Below, in pieces: positions 41,035-52,596 of a stretch of DNA of 64,000 bases (its first letter is position 1; each line of letters begins with the position of its first letter). The position numbers were made by a program, and so were the translations under genes. Below the pieces are notes generated by a model. The model searched no databases, had not been told where the DNA came from, and saw nothing but the letters and a program-made list of their open reading frames with translations. The DNA is taken from positions 100,323 to 164,322 of the forward strand of contig SDUX01000112.1 of assembly GCA_008729055.1 (NCBI GenBank). Reading direction: 5' to 3'. This DNA is from Pyropia haitanensis. Its lineage: Eukaryota > Rhodophyta > Bangiophyceae > Bangiales > Bangiaceae.

Positions 41035-44000
41035 CCCCCACAACTCCGCGACATCCCTCGCTCCCACACCCCCCCCAAAAAATAAAACAACAGCTGAAAA
41101 AAAAAAAGAAAAAGGCAGTGGCACAAGCGGCAGCTGCGGGAGAAGCGATGGCCGAGTCAGCAATGACAGCAGCTGGCGGTGGCGGCAGAAGCGGCGGCGT
41201 GTCGGCGTGGCCCCCCCCCCCCCCCCAATCCCCACCACCCAGGACGCGACGGGGCACCGTCCCAAAGTGCCCCGCCACGTCCGTCACCACCCCCACGCCG
41301 CCGCCATCACCCCACCACCACCACCAAGCCACCACCACCACCACCCCACCACCACCACCCCGGCAGCTACCACCCCACCACCACCACCCCGCCACCACCA
41401 CCCCGCCATCCACAACGCCGGCCACGCACACGGCCGGGGAGCCCCCCAGCTACCCCGCCACGTGCGTGACCGTCGCCAACACCGCCCGCCCACCTCGGCA
41501 CCAACACCACGCCGCCGACACCACACCCCCACCACCACCCAAACCCACCACCGCCGACACCTCCGCCCCCCACCCACCACTCCCGCCACGCCCGTCCTCG
41601 CCCTCCCCGAGTCATCCCCCACCACAAACCTGCCGCCGACACCACCCCCGCCGCCCCCGCCGCTGACTTGTACTTGCCGCCGTCCTTGCCACCGCCGCCG
41701 CCGCCGCCGCCGTGTGGCCCTTGTCACCGCCCTTGCCGCCGTCGCCGTCATCGCCGCCGCCCTTGTCGCCGCCGCCGCCGCCGCCGCCGTCTTGCACTTT
41801 TCGCCGCCCTTGCCGTCGTCGCCGCCATCGCCGCCGCTCTTGCCGCCGCCGTCGCCGCCGTCGCCGCCGTCCTTGCCGCTGCCGCCGCCGCCGTCTTGCA
41901 CTTGTCGCCGCCGTCGCCGCCGTCGCCGCCGTCCTTGCCGCTGCCGCCGCCGCCGTCTTGCACTTGTCGCCGCCCTTGCCGTCGTCGCCGCCATCGTTGC
42001 CGCCGCTGCCGCCGCCGTCGCCGCCATCGCCGCCGCCGTCGCCGCCATCGCCGCCACCGCCGCCGCCACCATCACGCCCCTCCCCTCAGCCGCCCCTCCG
42101 CTCTCGCCCTCCTCCGCCGCCCCCCCCCCCCTCCCCTCAGCTCCCCACACCCCCCGCGCCCACACCCAAAAAAAAAAATAACACAACAGCTGAAAAAAAA
42201 AAAGAAAAAGGCAGTGGCACAAGCGGCAGCTGCGGGAGAAGCGATGGCCGAGTCAGCAATGACAGCAGCTGGCGGTGGCGGCAGAGGCGGCGGCGTGTCG
42301 GCGTGGCCCCCCCCCCCCCCCAACCCCCACCACCCAGGACGCGACGGGGCACCGTCCCAAAGTGCCCCGCCACGTCCGTCACCACCCCCACGCCGCCGCC
42401 ATCACCCCACCACCACCACCAAGCCACCGCCACCACCACCCGACCACCACCACCCCGCCAGCTACCACCCCACCACCACCACCCCGCCACCACCACCCCG
42501 CCATCCACAACGCCGGCCACGCACACGGCCGGGGAGCCCCCCAGCTACCCCGCCACGTGCGTGACCGTCGCCAACACCGCCCGCCCACCTCGGCACCAAC
42601 ACCACGCCGCCACCACCACACCACCACCACCACCCAAACCCACCACCGCCGACACCTCCGCCCCCCCCCAACCACTCCCGCCACGCCCGTCCTCGCCCTC
42701 CCCGAGTCATCCCCCACCGCAAACCTGCCGCAGACACCACCCCCGCCGCCCCCGCCGCTGACTTGTACTTGCCGCCGCCCTTGCCGCTGCCGCCGCCGCC
42801 GCCGCCGCCGTGTTGCCCTTGTCGCCGCCCTTGCCGTCGTTGTCGCCATCGCCGCCGCCCTTGCCGCTGCCGCCGCCGCCGCCGCCGCCGTGTTGCCCTT
42901 GTCGCCGCCCTTGCCGCCGCCGTCGTCGCCATCGCCGCCGCCCTTGCCGCTGCCGCCGTCGCCACCGCCGCCGTGTTGCCCTTGTCGCCGCCCTTGCCGT
43001 CGTTGTCGCCATCGCCGCCGCCCTTGCCGCTGCCGCCGCCGCCGCCGCCGCCGTGTTGCCCTTGTCGCCGCCCTTGCCGTCGTTGTCGCCATCGCCGCCG
43101 CCCTTGCCGCTGCCGCCGCCGCCGCCGCCGCCGTGTTGCCCTTGTCGCCGCCCTTGCCGTCGTTGTCGCCATCGCCGCCGCCCTTGCCGCTGCCGCCGCC
43201 GCCGCCGCCGCCGCCGTGTTGCTCTTGTCGCCGCCCTTGCCGCCGTCGTCGCCACCGCCGCCGCCACCATGACGCCCCTCCCCTCAGCCGCCCCTCCGCT
43301 CTCGCCCTCCTCCGCCGCCCCCCCCCCCCTCCCCTCAGCTCCCCACACCCCCCGCGCCCACACCCAAAAAACAAAAAATAACACAACAGCTGAAAAAAAA
43401 AAAGAAAAAGGCAGTGGCACAAGCGGCAGCTGCGGGAGAAGCGATGGCCGAGTCAGCAATGACAGCAGCTGGCGGTGGTGGCAGAGGCGGCGGCGTGTCG
43501 GCGTGGCCCCCCACCCCCCCCCAAACCCCCACCACCCAGGACGCGACGGGGCACCGTCCCAAAGTGCCCCGCCACGTCCGTCACCACCCCCACGCCGCCG
43601 CCATCACCCCACCACCACCACCAAGCCACCGCCACCACCACCCGACCACCACCACCCCGCCAGCTACCACCCCACCACCACCACCCCGCCACCACCACCC
43701 CGCCATCCACAACGCCGGCCACGCACACGGCCGGGGAGCCCCCCAGCTACCCCGCCACGTGCGTGACCGTCGCCAACACCGCCCGCCCACCTCGGCACCA
43801 ACACCACGCCGCCGACACCACACCCCCACCACCACCCAAACCCACCACCGCCGACACCTCCGCCCCCCCCAACCACTCCCGCCACGCCCGTCCTCGCCCT
43901 CCCCGCGTCATCCCCCACCGCAAACCTGCCGCAGACACCACCCCCGCCGCCCCCGCCGCTGACTTGTACTTGCCGCCGCCCTTGCCGCTGCCGCCGCCGC

Positions 44001-47000
44001 CGCCGCCGCCGTGTTGCCCTTGTCGCCGCCCTTGCCGTCGTTGTCGCCATCGCCGCCGCCCTTGCCGCTGCCGCCGCCGCCGCCGCCGCCGTGTTGCCCT
44101 TGTCGCCGCCCTTGCCGTCGTTGTCGCCATCGCCGCCGCCCTTGCCGCTGCCGCCGCCGCCGCCGCCGCCGTGTTGCCCTTGTCGCCGCCCTTGCCGTCG
44201 TTGTCGCCATCGCCGCCGCCCTTGCCGCTGCCGCCGCCGCCGCCGCCGCCGTGTTGCTCTTGTCGCCGCCCTTGCCGTCGTCGCCACCATCGCCGCCGCC
44301 CTTGCCGCTGCCGCCGCCGCCGCCGCCGCCGCCGTGTTGCTCTTGTCGCCGCCCTTGCCGCCATCGTCGCCACCGCCGCCGCCACCATGACGCCCCTCCC
44401 CTCAGCCGCCCCTCCGCTCTCGCCCTCCTCCGCCGCCCCCCCCCCCCTCCCCTCAGCTCCCCACACCCCCCGCGCCCACACCCAAAAAACAAAAAATAAA
44501 ATAACAGCTGAAAAAAAAAAGAAAAAGGCAGTGGCACAAGCGGCAGCTGCGGGAGAAGCGATGGCCGAGTCAGCAATGACAGCAGCTGGCGGTGGCGGCA
44601 GAGGCGGCGGCGTGTCGGCGTGGCCCCCCCCCCCCCCCAACCCCCACCACCCAGGACGCGACGGGGCACCGTCCCAAAGTGCCCCGCCACGTCCGTCACC
44701 ACCCCCACGCCGCCGCCATCACCCCACCACCACCACCAAGCCACCACCACCACCACCCCACCACCACCACCCCGGCAGCTACCACCCCACCACCACCACC
44801 CCGCCACCACCACCCCGCCATCCACAACGCCGGCCACGCACACGGCCGGGGAGCCCCCCAGCTACCCCGCCACGTGCGTGACCGTCGCCAACACCGCCCG
44901 CCCACCTCGGCACCACCACCACGCCGCCACCACCACACCACCACCACCACCCAAACCCACCACCGCCGACACCTCCGCCCCCCCCCAACCACTCCCGCCA
45001 CGCCCGTCCTCGCCCTCCCCGCGTCATCCCCCACCGCAAACCTGCCGCAGACACCACCCCCGCCGCCCCCGCCGCTGACTTGTACTTGCCGCCGCCCTTG
45101 CCGCTGCCGCCGCCGCCGCCGCCGCCGTGTTGCCCTTGTCGCCGCCCTTGCCGTCGTTGTCGCCATCGCCGCCGCCCTTGCCGCTGCCGCCGCCGCCGCC
45201 GCCGCCGTGTTGCCCTTGTCGCCGCCCTTGCCGTCGTTGTCGCCATCGCCGCCGCCCTTGCCGCTGCCGCCGCCGCCGCCGCCGCCGTGTTGCCCTTGTC
45301 GCCGCCCTTGCCGTCGTTGTCGCCATCGCCGCCGCCCTTGCCGCTGCCGCCGCCGCCGCCGCCGCCGTGTTGCTCTTGTCGCCGCCCTTGCCGTCGTCGC
45401 CACCATCGCCGCCGCCCTTGCCGCTGCCGCCGCCGCCGCCGCCGCCGCCGTGTTGCTCTTGTCGCCGCCCTTGCCGCCATCGTCGCCACCGCCGCCGCCA
45501 CCATGACGCCCCTCCCCTCAGCCGCCCCTCCGCTCTCGCCCTCCTCCGCCGCCCCCCCCCCCCTCCCCTCAGCTCCCCACACCCCCCGCGCCCACACCCA
45601 AAAAACAAAAAATAAAATAACAGCTGAAAAAAAAAAAGAAAAAGGCAGTGGCACAAGCGGCAGCTGCGGGAGAAGCGATGGCCGAGTCAGCAATGACAGC
45701 AGCTGGCGGTGGCGGCAGAGGCGGCGGCGTGTCGGCGTGGCCCCCCCCCCCCCCCAACCCCCACCACCCAGGACGCGACGGGGCACCGTCCCAAAGTGCC
45801 CCGCCACGTCCGTCACCACCCCCACGCCGCCGCCATCACCCCACCACCACCACCAAGCCACCGCCACCACCACCCGACCACCACCACCCCGCCAGCTACC
45901 ACCCCACCACCACCACCCCGCCACCACCACCCCGCCATCCACAACGCCGGCCACGCACACGGCCGGGGAGCCCCCCAGCTACCCCGCCACGTGCGTGACC
46001 GTCGCCAACACCGCCCGCCCACCTCGGCACCAACACCACGCCGCCACCACCACACCACCACCACCACCCAAACCCACCACCGCCGACACCTCCGCCCCCC
46101 CCCAACCACTCCCGCCACGCCCGTCCTCGCCCTCCCCGCGTCATCCCCCACCGCAAACCTGCCGCAGACACCACCCCCGCCGCCCCCGCCGCTGACTTGT
46201 ACTTGCCGCCGCCCTTGCCGCTGCCGCCGCCGCCGCCGCCGCCGTGTTGCCCTTGTCGCCGCCCTTGCCGCCGCCGTCGTCGCCATCGCCGCCGCCCTTG
46301 CCGCTGCCGCCGCCGCCGCCGCCGCCGTGTTGCCCTTGTCGCCGCCCTTGCCGTCGTTGTCGCCATCGCCGCCGCCCTTGCCGCTGCCGCCGCCGCCGCC
46401 GCCGCCGTGTTGCCCTTGTCGCCGCCCTTGCCGTCGTTGTCGCCATCGCCGCCGCCCTTGCCGCTGCCGCCGCCGCCGCCGCCGCCGTGTTGCCCTTGTC
46501 GCCGCCCTTGCCGTCGTTGTCGCCATCGCCGCCGCCCTTGCCGCTGCCGCCGCCGCCGCCGCCGCCGCCGTGTTGCTCTTGTCGCCGCCCTTGCCGCCGT
46601 CGTCGCCACCGCCGCCGCCACCATGACGCCCCTCCCCTCAGCCGCCCCTCCGCTCTCGCCCTCCTCCGCCGCCCCCCCCCCCCTCCCCTCAGCTCCCCAC
46701 ACCCCCCGCGCCCACACCCAAAAAACAAAAAATAAAATAACAGCTGAAAAAAAAAAAGAAAAAGGCAGTGGCACAAGCGGCAGCTGCGGGAGAAGCGATG
46801 GCCGAGTCAGCAATGACAGCAGCTGGCGGTGGTGGCAGAGGCGGCGGCGTGTCGGCGTGGCCCCCCACCCCCCCCCAAACCCCCACCACCCAGGACGCGA
46901 CGGGGCACCGTCCCAAAGTGCCCCGCCACGTCCGTCACCACCCCCACGCCGCCGCCATCACCCCACCACCACCACCAAGCCACCGCCACCACCACCCGAC

Positions 47001-50000
47001 CACCACCACCCCGCCAGCTACCACCCCACCACCACCACCCCGCCACCACCACCCCGCCATCCACAACGCCGGCCACGCACACGGCCGGGGAGCCCCCCAG
47101 CTACCCCGCCACGTGCGTGACCGTCGCCAACACCGCCCGCCCACCTCGGCACCAACACCACGCCGCCGACACCACACCCCCACCACCACCCAAACCCACC
47201 ACCGCCGACACCTCCGCCCCCCCCCAACCACTCCCGCCACGCCCGTCCTCGCCCTCCCCGCGTCATCCCCCACCGCAAACCTGCCGCAGACACCACCCCC
47301 GCCGCCCCCGCCGCTGACTTGTACTTGCCGCCGCCCTTGCCGCTGCCGCCGCCGCCGCCGCCGCCGTGTTGCCCTTGTCGCCGCCCTTGCCGTCGTTGTC
47401 GCCATCGCCGCCGCCCTTGCCGCTGCCGCCGCCGCCGCCGCCGCCGTGTTGCCCTTGTCGCCGCCCTTGCCGTCGTTGTCGCCATCGCCGCCGCCCTTGC
47501 CGCTGCCGCCGCCGCCGCCGCCGCCGTGTTGCCCTTGTCGCCGCCCTTGCCGTCGTTGTCGCCATCGCCGCCGCCCTTGCCGCTGCCGCCGCCGCCGCCG
47601 CCGCCGTGTTGCTCTTGTCGCCGCCCTTGCCGTCGTCGCCACCATCGCCGCCGCCCTTGCCGCTGCCGCCGCCGCCGCCGCCGCCGCCGTGTTGCTCTTG
47701 TCGCCGCCCTTGCCGCCATCGTCGCCACCGCCGCCGCCACCATGACGCCCCTCCCCTCAGCCGCCCCTCCGCTCTCGCCCTCCTCCGCCGCCCCCCCCCC
47801 CCTCCCCTCAGCTCCCCACACCCCCCGCGCCCACACCCAAAAAACAAAAAATAAAATAACAGCTGAAAAAAAAAAAGAAAAAGGCAGTGGCACAAGCGGC
47901 AGCTGCGGGAGAAGCGATGGCCGAGTCAGCAATGACAGCAGCTGGCGGTGGCGGCAGAGGCGGCGGCGTGTCGGCGTGGCCCCCCCCCCCCCCCAACCCC
48001 CACCACCCAGGACGCGACGGGGCACCGTCCCAAAGTGCCCCGCCACGTCCGTCACCACCCCCACGCCGCCGCCATCACCCCACCACCACCACCAAGCCAC
48101 CGCCACCACCACCCGACCACCACCACCCCGCCAGCTACCACCCCACCACCACCACCCCGCCACCACCACCCCGCCATCCACAACGCCGGCCACGCACACG
48201 GCCGGGGAGCCCCCCAGCTACCCCGCCACGTGCGTGACCGTCGCCAACACCGCCCGCCCACCTCGGCACCACCACCACGCCGCCACCACCACACCACCAC
48301 CACCACCCAAACCCACCACCGCCGACACCTCCGCCCCCCCCCAACCACTCCCGCCACGCCCGTCCTCGCCCTCCCCGAGTCATCCCCCACCGCAAACCTG
48401 CCGCAGACACCACCCCCGCCGCCCCCGCCGCTGACTTGTACTTGCCGCCGCCCTTGCCGCTGCCGCCGCCGCCGCCGCCGCCGTGTTGCCCTTGTCGCCG
48501 CCCTTGCCGTCGTTGTCGCCATCGCCGCCGCCCTTGCCGCTGCCGCCGCCGCCGCCGCCGCCGTGTTGCCCTTGTCGCCGCCCTTGCCGTCGTTGTCGCC
48601 ATCGCCGCCGCCCTTGCCGCTGCCGCCGCCGCCGCCGCCGCCGTGTTGCCCTTGTCGCCGCCCTTGCCGTCGTTGTCGCCATCGCCGCCGCCCTTGCCGC
48701 TGCCGCCGCCGCCGCCGCCGCCGTGTTGCCCTTGTCGCCGCCCTTGCCGTCGTTGTCGCCATCGCCGCCGCCCTTGCCGCTGCCGCCGCCGCCGCCGCCG
48801 CCGTGTTGCTCTTGTCGCCGCCCTTGCCGTCGTCGCCACCATCGCCGCCGCCCTTGCCGCTGCCGCCGCCGCCGCCGCCGCCGCCGTGTTGCTCTTGTCG
48901 CCGCCCTTGCCGCCATCGTCGCCACCGCCGCCGCCACCATGACGCCCCTCCCCTCAGCCGCCCCTCCGCTCTCGCCCTCCTCCGCCGCCCCCCCCCCCCT
49001 CCCCTCAGCTCCCCACACCCCCCGCGCCCACACCCAAAAAACAAAAAATAAAATAACAGCTGAAAAAAAAAAAGAAAAAGGCAGTGGCACAAGCGGCAGC
49101 TGCGGGAGAAGCGATGGCCGAGTCAGCAATGACAGCAGCTGGCGGTGGCGGCAGAGGCGGCGGCGTGTCGGCGTGGCCCCCCCCCCCCCCCAACCCCCAC
49201 CACCCAGGACGCGACGGGGCACCGTCCCAAAGTGCCCCGCCACGTCCGTCACCACCCCCACGCCGCCGCCATCACCCCACCACCACCACCAAGCCACCGC
49301 CACCACCACCCGACCACCACCACCCCGCCAGCTACCACCCCACCACCACCACCCCGCCACCACCACCCCGCCATCCACAACGCCGGCCACGCACACGGCC
49401 GGGGAGCCCCCCAGCTACCCCGCCACGTGCGTGACCGTCGCCAACACCGCCCGCCCACCTCGGCACCACCACCACGCCGCCACCACCACACCACCACCAC
49501 CACCCAAACCCACCACCGCCGACACCTCCGCCCCCCCCCAACCACTCCCGCCACGCCCGTCCTCGCCCTCCCCGCGTCATCCCCCACCGCAAACCTGCCG
49601 CAGACACCACCCCCGCCGCCCCCGCCGCTGACTTGTACTTGCCGCCGCCCTTGCCGCTGCCGCCGCCGCCGCCGCCGCCGTGTTGCCCTTGTCGCCGCCC
49701 TTGCCGTCGTTGTCGCCATCGCCGCCGCCCTTGCCGCTGCCGCCGCCGCCGCCGCCGCCGTGTTGCCCTTGTCGCCGCCCGTGCCGTCGTTGTCGCCATC
49801 GCCGCCGCCCTTGCCGCTGCCGCCGCCGCCGCCGCCGCCGTGTTGCCCTTGTCGCCGCCCGTGCCGGCGTTGTCGCCATCGCCGCCGCCCTTGCCGCTGC
49901 CGCCGCCGCCGCCGCCGCCGTGTTGCCCTTGTCGCCGCCCTTGCCGTCGTTGTCGCCATCGCCGCCGCCCTTGCCGCTGCCGCCGCCGCCGCCGCCGCCG

Positions 50001-50170
50001 TGTTGCCCTTGTCGCCGCCCGTGCCGTCGTTGTCGCCATCGCCGCCGCCCTTGCCGCTGCCGCCGCCGCCGCCGCCGCCGTGTTGCCCTTGTCGCCGCCC
50101 TTGCCGCCGTCGTCGCCACCGCCGCCGCCACCATGACGCCCCTCCCCTCAGCCGCCCCTCCGCTCTCGCC
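41035..50170. repeat. Macrosatellite: eight ~1.1-1.2 kb tandem units with internal 80-bp minisatellite
   Basis: The word GCAGTGGCAC, once per unit, occurs at 41115, 42211, 43411, 44528, 45645, 46765, 47884 and 49081, giving periods of 1096, 1200, 1117, 1117, 1120, 1119 and 1197. Each unit has (i) an A-rich box, (ii) a unique ~150-bp part with GATGGCCGAGTCAGCAATG, (iii) a ~500-bp CAC/ACC-rich part with GCCACGTGCGTGACCGTC, (iv) several copies of an 80-bp GCC-rich minisatellite, and (v) CCATGACGCCCCTCCCCTCA leading to the next A-rich box. The 1200-bp units are about 80 bp longer than the 1120-bp ones, so unit length changes by whole minisatellite copies. The first unit (41115-42210) is the most diverged. 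Frames are open on both strands, but single-base differences change the frame between units, so I read the array as non-coding. Confidence 0.95.
48483..48802 (+). repeat. 80-bp minisatellite within the macrosatellite (example block)
   Basis: Copies beginning TGTTGCCCTTGTCGCCGCCC start at 48483, 48563, 48643 and 48723, exactly 80 bp apart. Each contains a (GCC)7-8 run and the variable word CGTTGTCGCCATCGCC. Comparable blocks occur in every unit, for example from 44011, 45127, 46244, 47366 and 49680; the last unit has six copies with T-to-G variants (GCCCGTGCC). Confidence 0.95.
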
Positions 50171-52428
50171 CTTCACCGCCTTCCGCTTTTTGTCCTCTCA
50201 GCTCGCCACCCATCGCGTCCAACTGGAAAAGAGGACCAGCGCGTCGGGGCGTGCTCCGCCACGTCCATCTCCACTACCACACCGCCGCCACCACCACGCC
50301 GCTACCATCAGCCCACCACCACCACCACCCCACCACCACCACCCCGCCAACTACCACCCCACCACCACCTCTCCGCCACCACCACCCCGCCATCCACAAC
50401 GCCGGCCATGCACACGACGGGGGAGCTCCCCAGCTTCCCCGCCACGTGCGTGACCGTCGCCAACTCCGCGCCACCCGCAACGCTGGTCACCCGCACGACC
50501 GAGCAGCGCCCTACTCACCCCGACAAGCGAGATTCCAGACAACGCCTGCCGGCGAGAGGCGCCGCAAGGGGTAGGTCTGCCGTCCACGTCGGCGGTTGCC
50601 GACTCGAAGGACGCGGGGAGTGGCAGCCGGAGCGGCGGCAGCATGCGCACCCGCACCCGCCCAGGGAGGGAGCCGGCGCAGGCGCGGCGGGCGGCGCGGG
50701 CGGGGCGCAACCGCACTCGTGGGCGGGTGCGCAACGACAAGCAGCGGCGGCAACGGCAGCGCGGCCATCGTGGCGCTCCCACGACGGCGGCAGCCCCGTG
50801 TCGACGCACCGCCAGCGACCGCCGCGCCGTGCGCGATCGCGCGCGCGCGGGCTGGGCGTCGGGGGCGGGACGGGGCCACCCGCCCGCGCACTCGTCCCGT
50901 CCCGCCCGCGTCCCGCCATGCACGTCCAATCTCGTCCCTCACTTCCCCCCTCGCGCCATCCCCGCCACCCCGCCTTCCGTCGCCCGTTACGCCACACCCA
51001 AAACGGCGGCGGCATCGATAGGTGGGTGGACGAAAAGAAGCACGAGTGCCAGACGAAGAGAAGGAAAAAAGAAACGGGCGGCCACGTGCCCGTGACCCGA
51101 CACCCGAGTGGGCGGGATGCGGCATGAAGAACCGTACGAGTGGAAACGGGCAGGACGGCGGGAAGGCGAGCGGTCGAGCAGGCTAGCGGGCGGGAGGGAG
51201 ATTGGGCGGGAAAACTGGCAGCGCGCAGGCGGGTAGGCGGGCAGGCGAGCAGGCGGGCACACGGGCGCGCCGGTGCGCGCGAGCGCGGGGGCGGGAAGGC
51301 GGGCGGCAGGAGCAACCCCGGCGTCGCGCGCGGGCGGGCAGTTGGGACGGGGGCGGCGACGGCGCGGCAGACCGCGTCGCGGCGGCCCGTGGCGATCCGC
51401 TCCGTCGGGTGCTGGGGCAGCGCGTGCCGCGACGGCGGCGGCGCAGAGGCACCGGTGAGGGTCGGGACCGCGCGTCGAGCCGCGTCGGGGCACGGCTGCA
51501 CTGCCGTGTGCGCCGCCGCAGCTGACCGCGAAACGGCGGCGCACGCACACACACCGCGGGCGGCCGGCGGCGGTCATGGGCGGCGCGCTACGGCTGGTGG
51601 GGTGGTCAGTGTGGTGGGGGCGGGTGCCTACGGGGGCGGGGCGGCTCTACTCGTGCCGCAGACCCCCTGCCAAACCCCCCCCTCGGAGCTCGGAGGGGGG
51701 GGTGGAGGCGAGGCGGGCGTGCCTGACGGCGGCAAGATCGCTCTGTCTGCCGGTCGGTGTATCCCTCCCGCGCGCTCGGCGGTTCAAACGCGGCAGTACA
51801 TCATCTAGATGATCTACCCCCTCCCCCCCCCGGCCGGTGGCGGTTTGTGTTGGATCCGTGGCGGGCGGCGCCAGCGGCACGCAGACGGCCCACGCGAGCG
51901 GCGGTGGGGGCACCGGGACGGCCATTGACAGAGGCGGGGGGTGCCGTTTTTGGCCGAGCCGCTCCTGGTCCATGCCCGCCCGCGCGCGTGACGAGAGAGC
52001 GCGCGCCGCGACGCGAGCGACTGATGTGCACGGCCGAGGCCCTCGGATGAAAAAAACTCGCGAGGAAGTGCACCGTGGCGCGCGTCAACTGTAAAGTAGA
52101 CTGTGCCCAATAGCGGATCAGAATCGGCTGAAGTCACGAGTGACAGAGCTGGGGTGGAACCAGGGTTGTCCCATTCGCGACCGAAAAACTGCCCAATCAG
52201 AGGCGATATCCATAATTCTCTCGTGTTCCGACCATTGACTGCCACGTGGGCAATCACTCCCTGTCGGCAGCGGCGTTGGCGGTGGCGAGCGACCGCGTCG
52301 GCGGCGGCGGCGGTGGGGCGGCGACAGCATCGCGCCCCCCCCCCCCCTCGCTGCCCATTGCCGCCCCCTACCAGCACGGGGTGACTCCCCCCGTCCCCGC
52401 CGCCCCCCCTCCGCGGCCTGGTCGTGCC
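50171..52428. other. Right border of the macrosatellite and flanking unresolved DNA
   Basis: 50225-50500 is a strongly diverged partial ninth copy of the CAC-rich part (it keeps CGCCACGTGCGTGACCGTCG). 50600-51560 is Arg/Ala-rich in every frame and unrecognisable. 52085-52260 is less GC-rich, with CCAATAG, CCAATCAG and CATAATTC words, and could be a promoter for something to its right. No gene is supported. Confidence 0.45.
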
Positions 52429-52596
52429 ATGGCCACCACCGCTGCGGGGATGTTGCAGTCCGCGACGGCGATCTTGCGGCCGACTCAGCGCCCGGCGGTC
52501 GCCGCCGCGGCCGCCGCCGACGCGCTGACGTCAGTCTTCGTGTCCCTCGGCGGTCACCGCGTGGCAGGCGTGACCGTCGCGGGCGGGATGTTGTAA
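52429..52596 (+). CDS. Short hypothetical open frame, or first exon of an unresolved gene
   Basis: The ATG at 52429 (GTGCCATGGCC) has a strong start context and lies about 200 bp downstream of an AT-richer segment with CCAAT words. It encodes MATTAAGMLQSATAILRPTQ, then an Ala-rich helix and LTSVFVSLGGHRVAGVTVAG, stopping after 55 residues. The Phe codon is TTC before G, unlike most confirmed genes here. I do not recognise the product. A splice site before the stop and continuation into 52.6-53.3 kb is possible but not demonstrated. Confidence 0.25.
   Translation: MATTAAGMLQSATAILRPTQRPAVAAAAAADALTSVFVSLGGHRVAGVTVAGGML

Noticed and set aside
41668..50136. Many long Pro/His/Thr- or Gly-rich frames on both strands of the macrosatellite
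   Set aside because: Frames differ between units because of one-base differences in C runs (for example CCCCCCCCCC versus CCACCCCCCC), and both strands are equally open, so coding is not supported.
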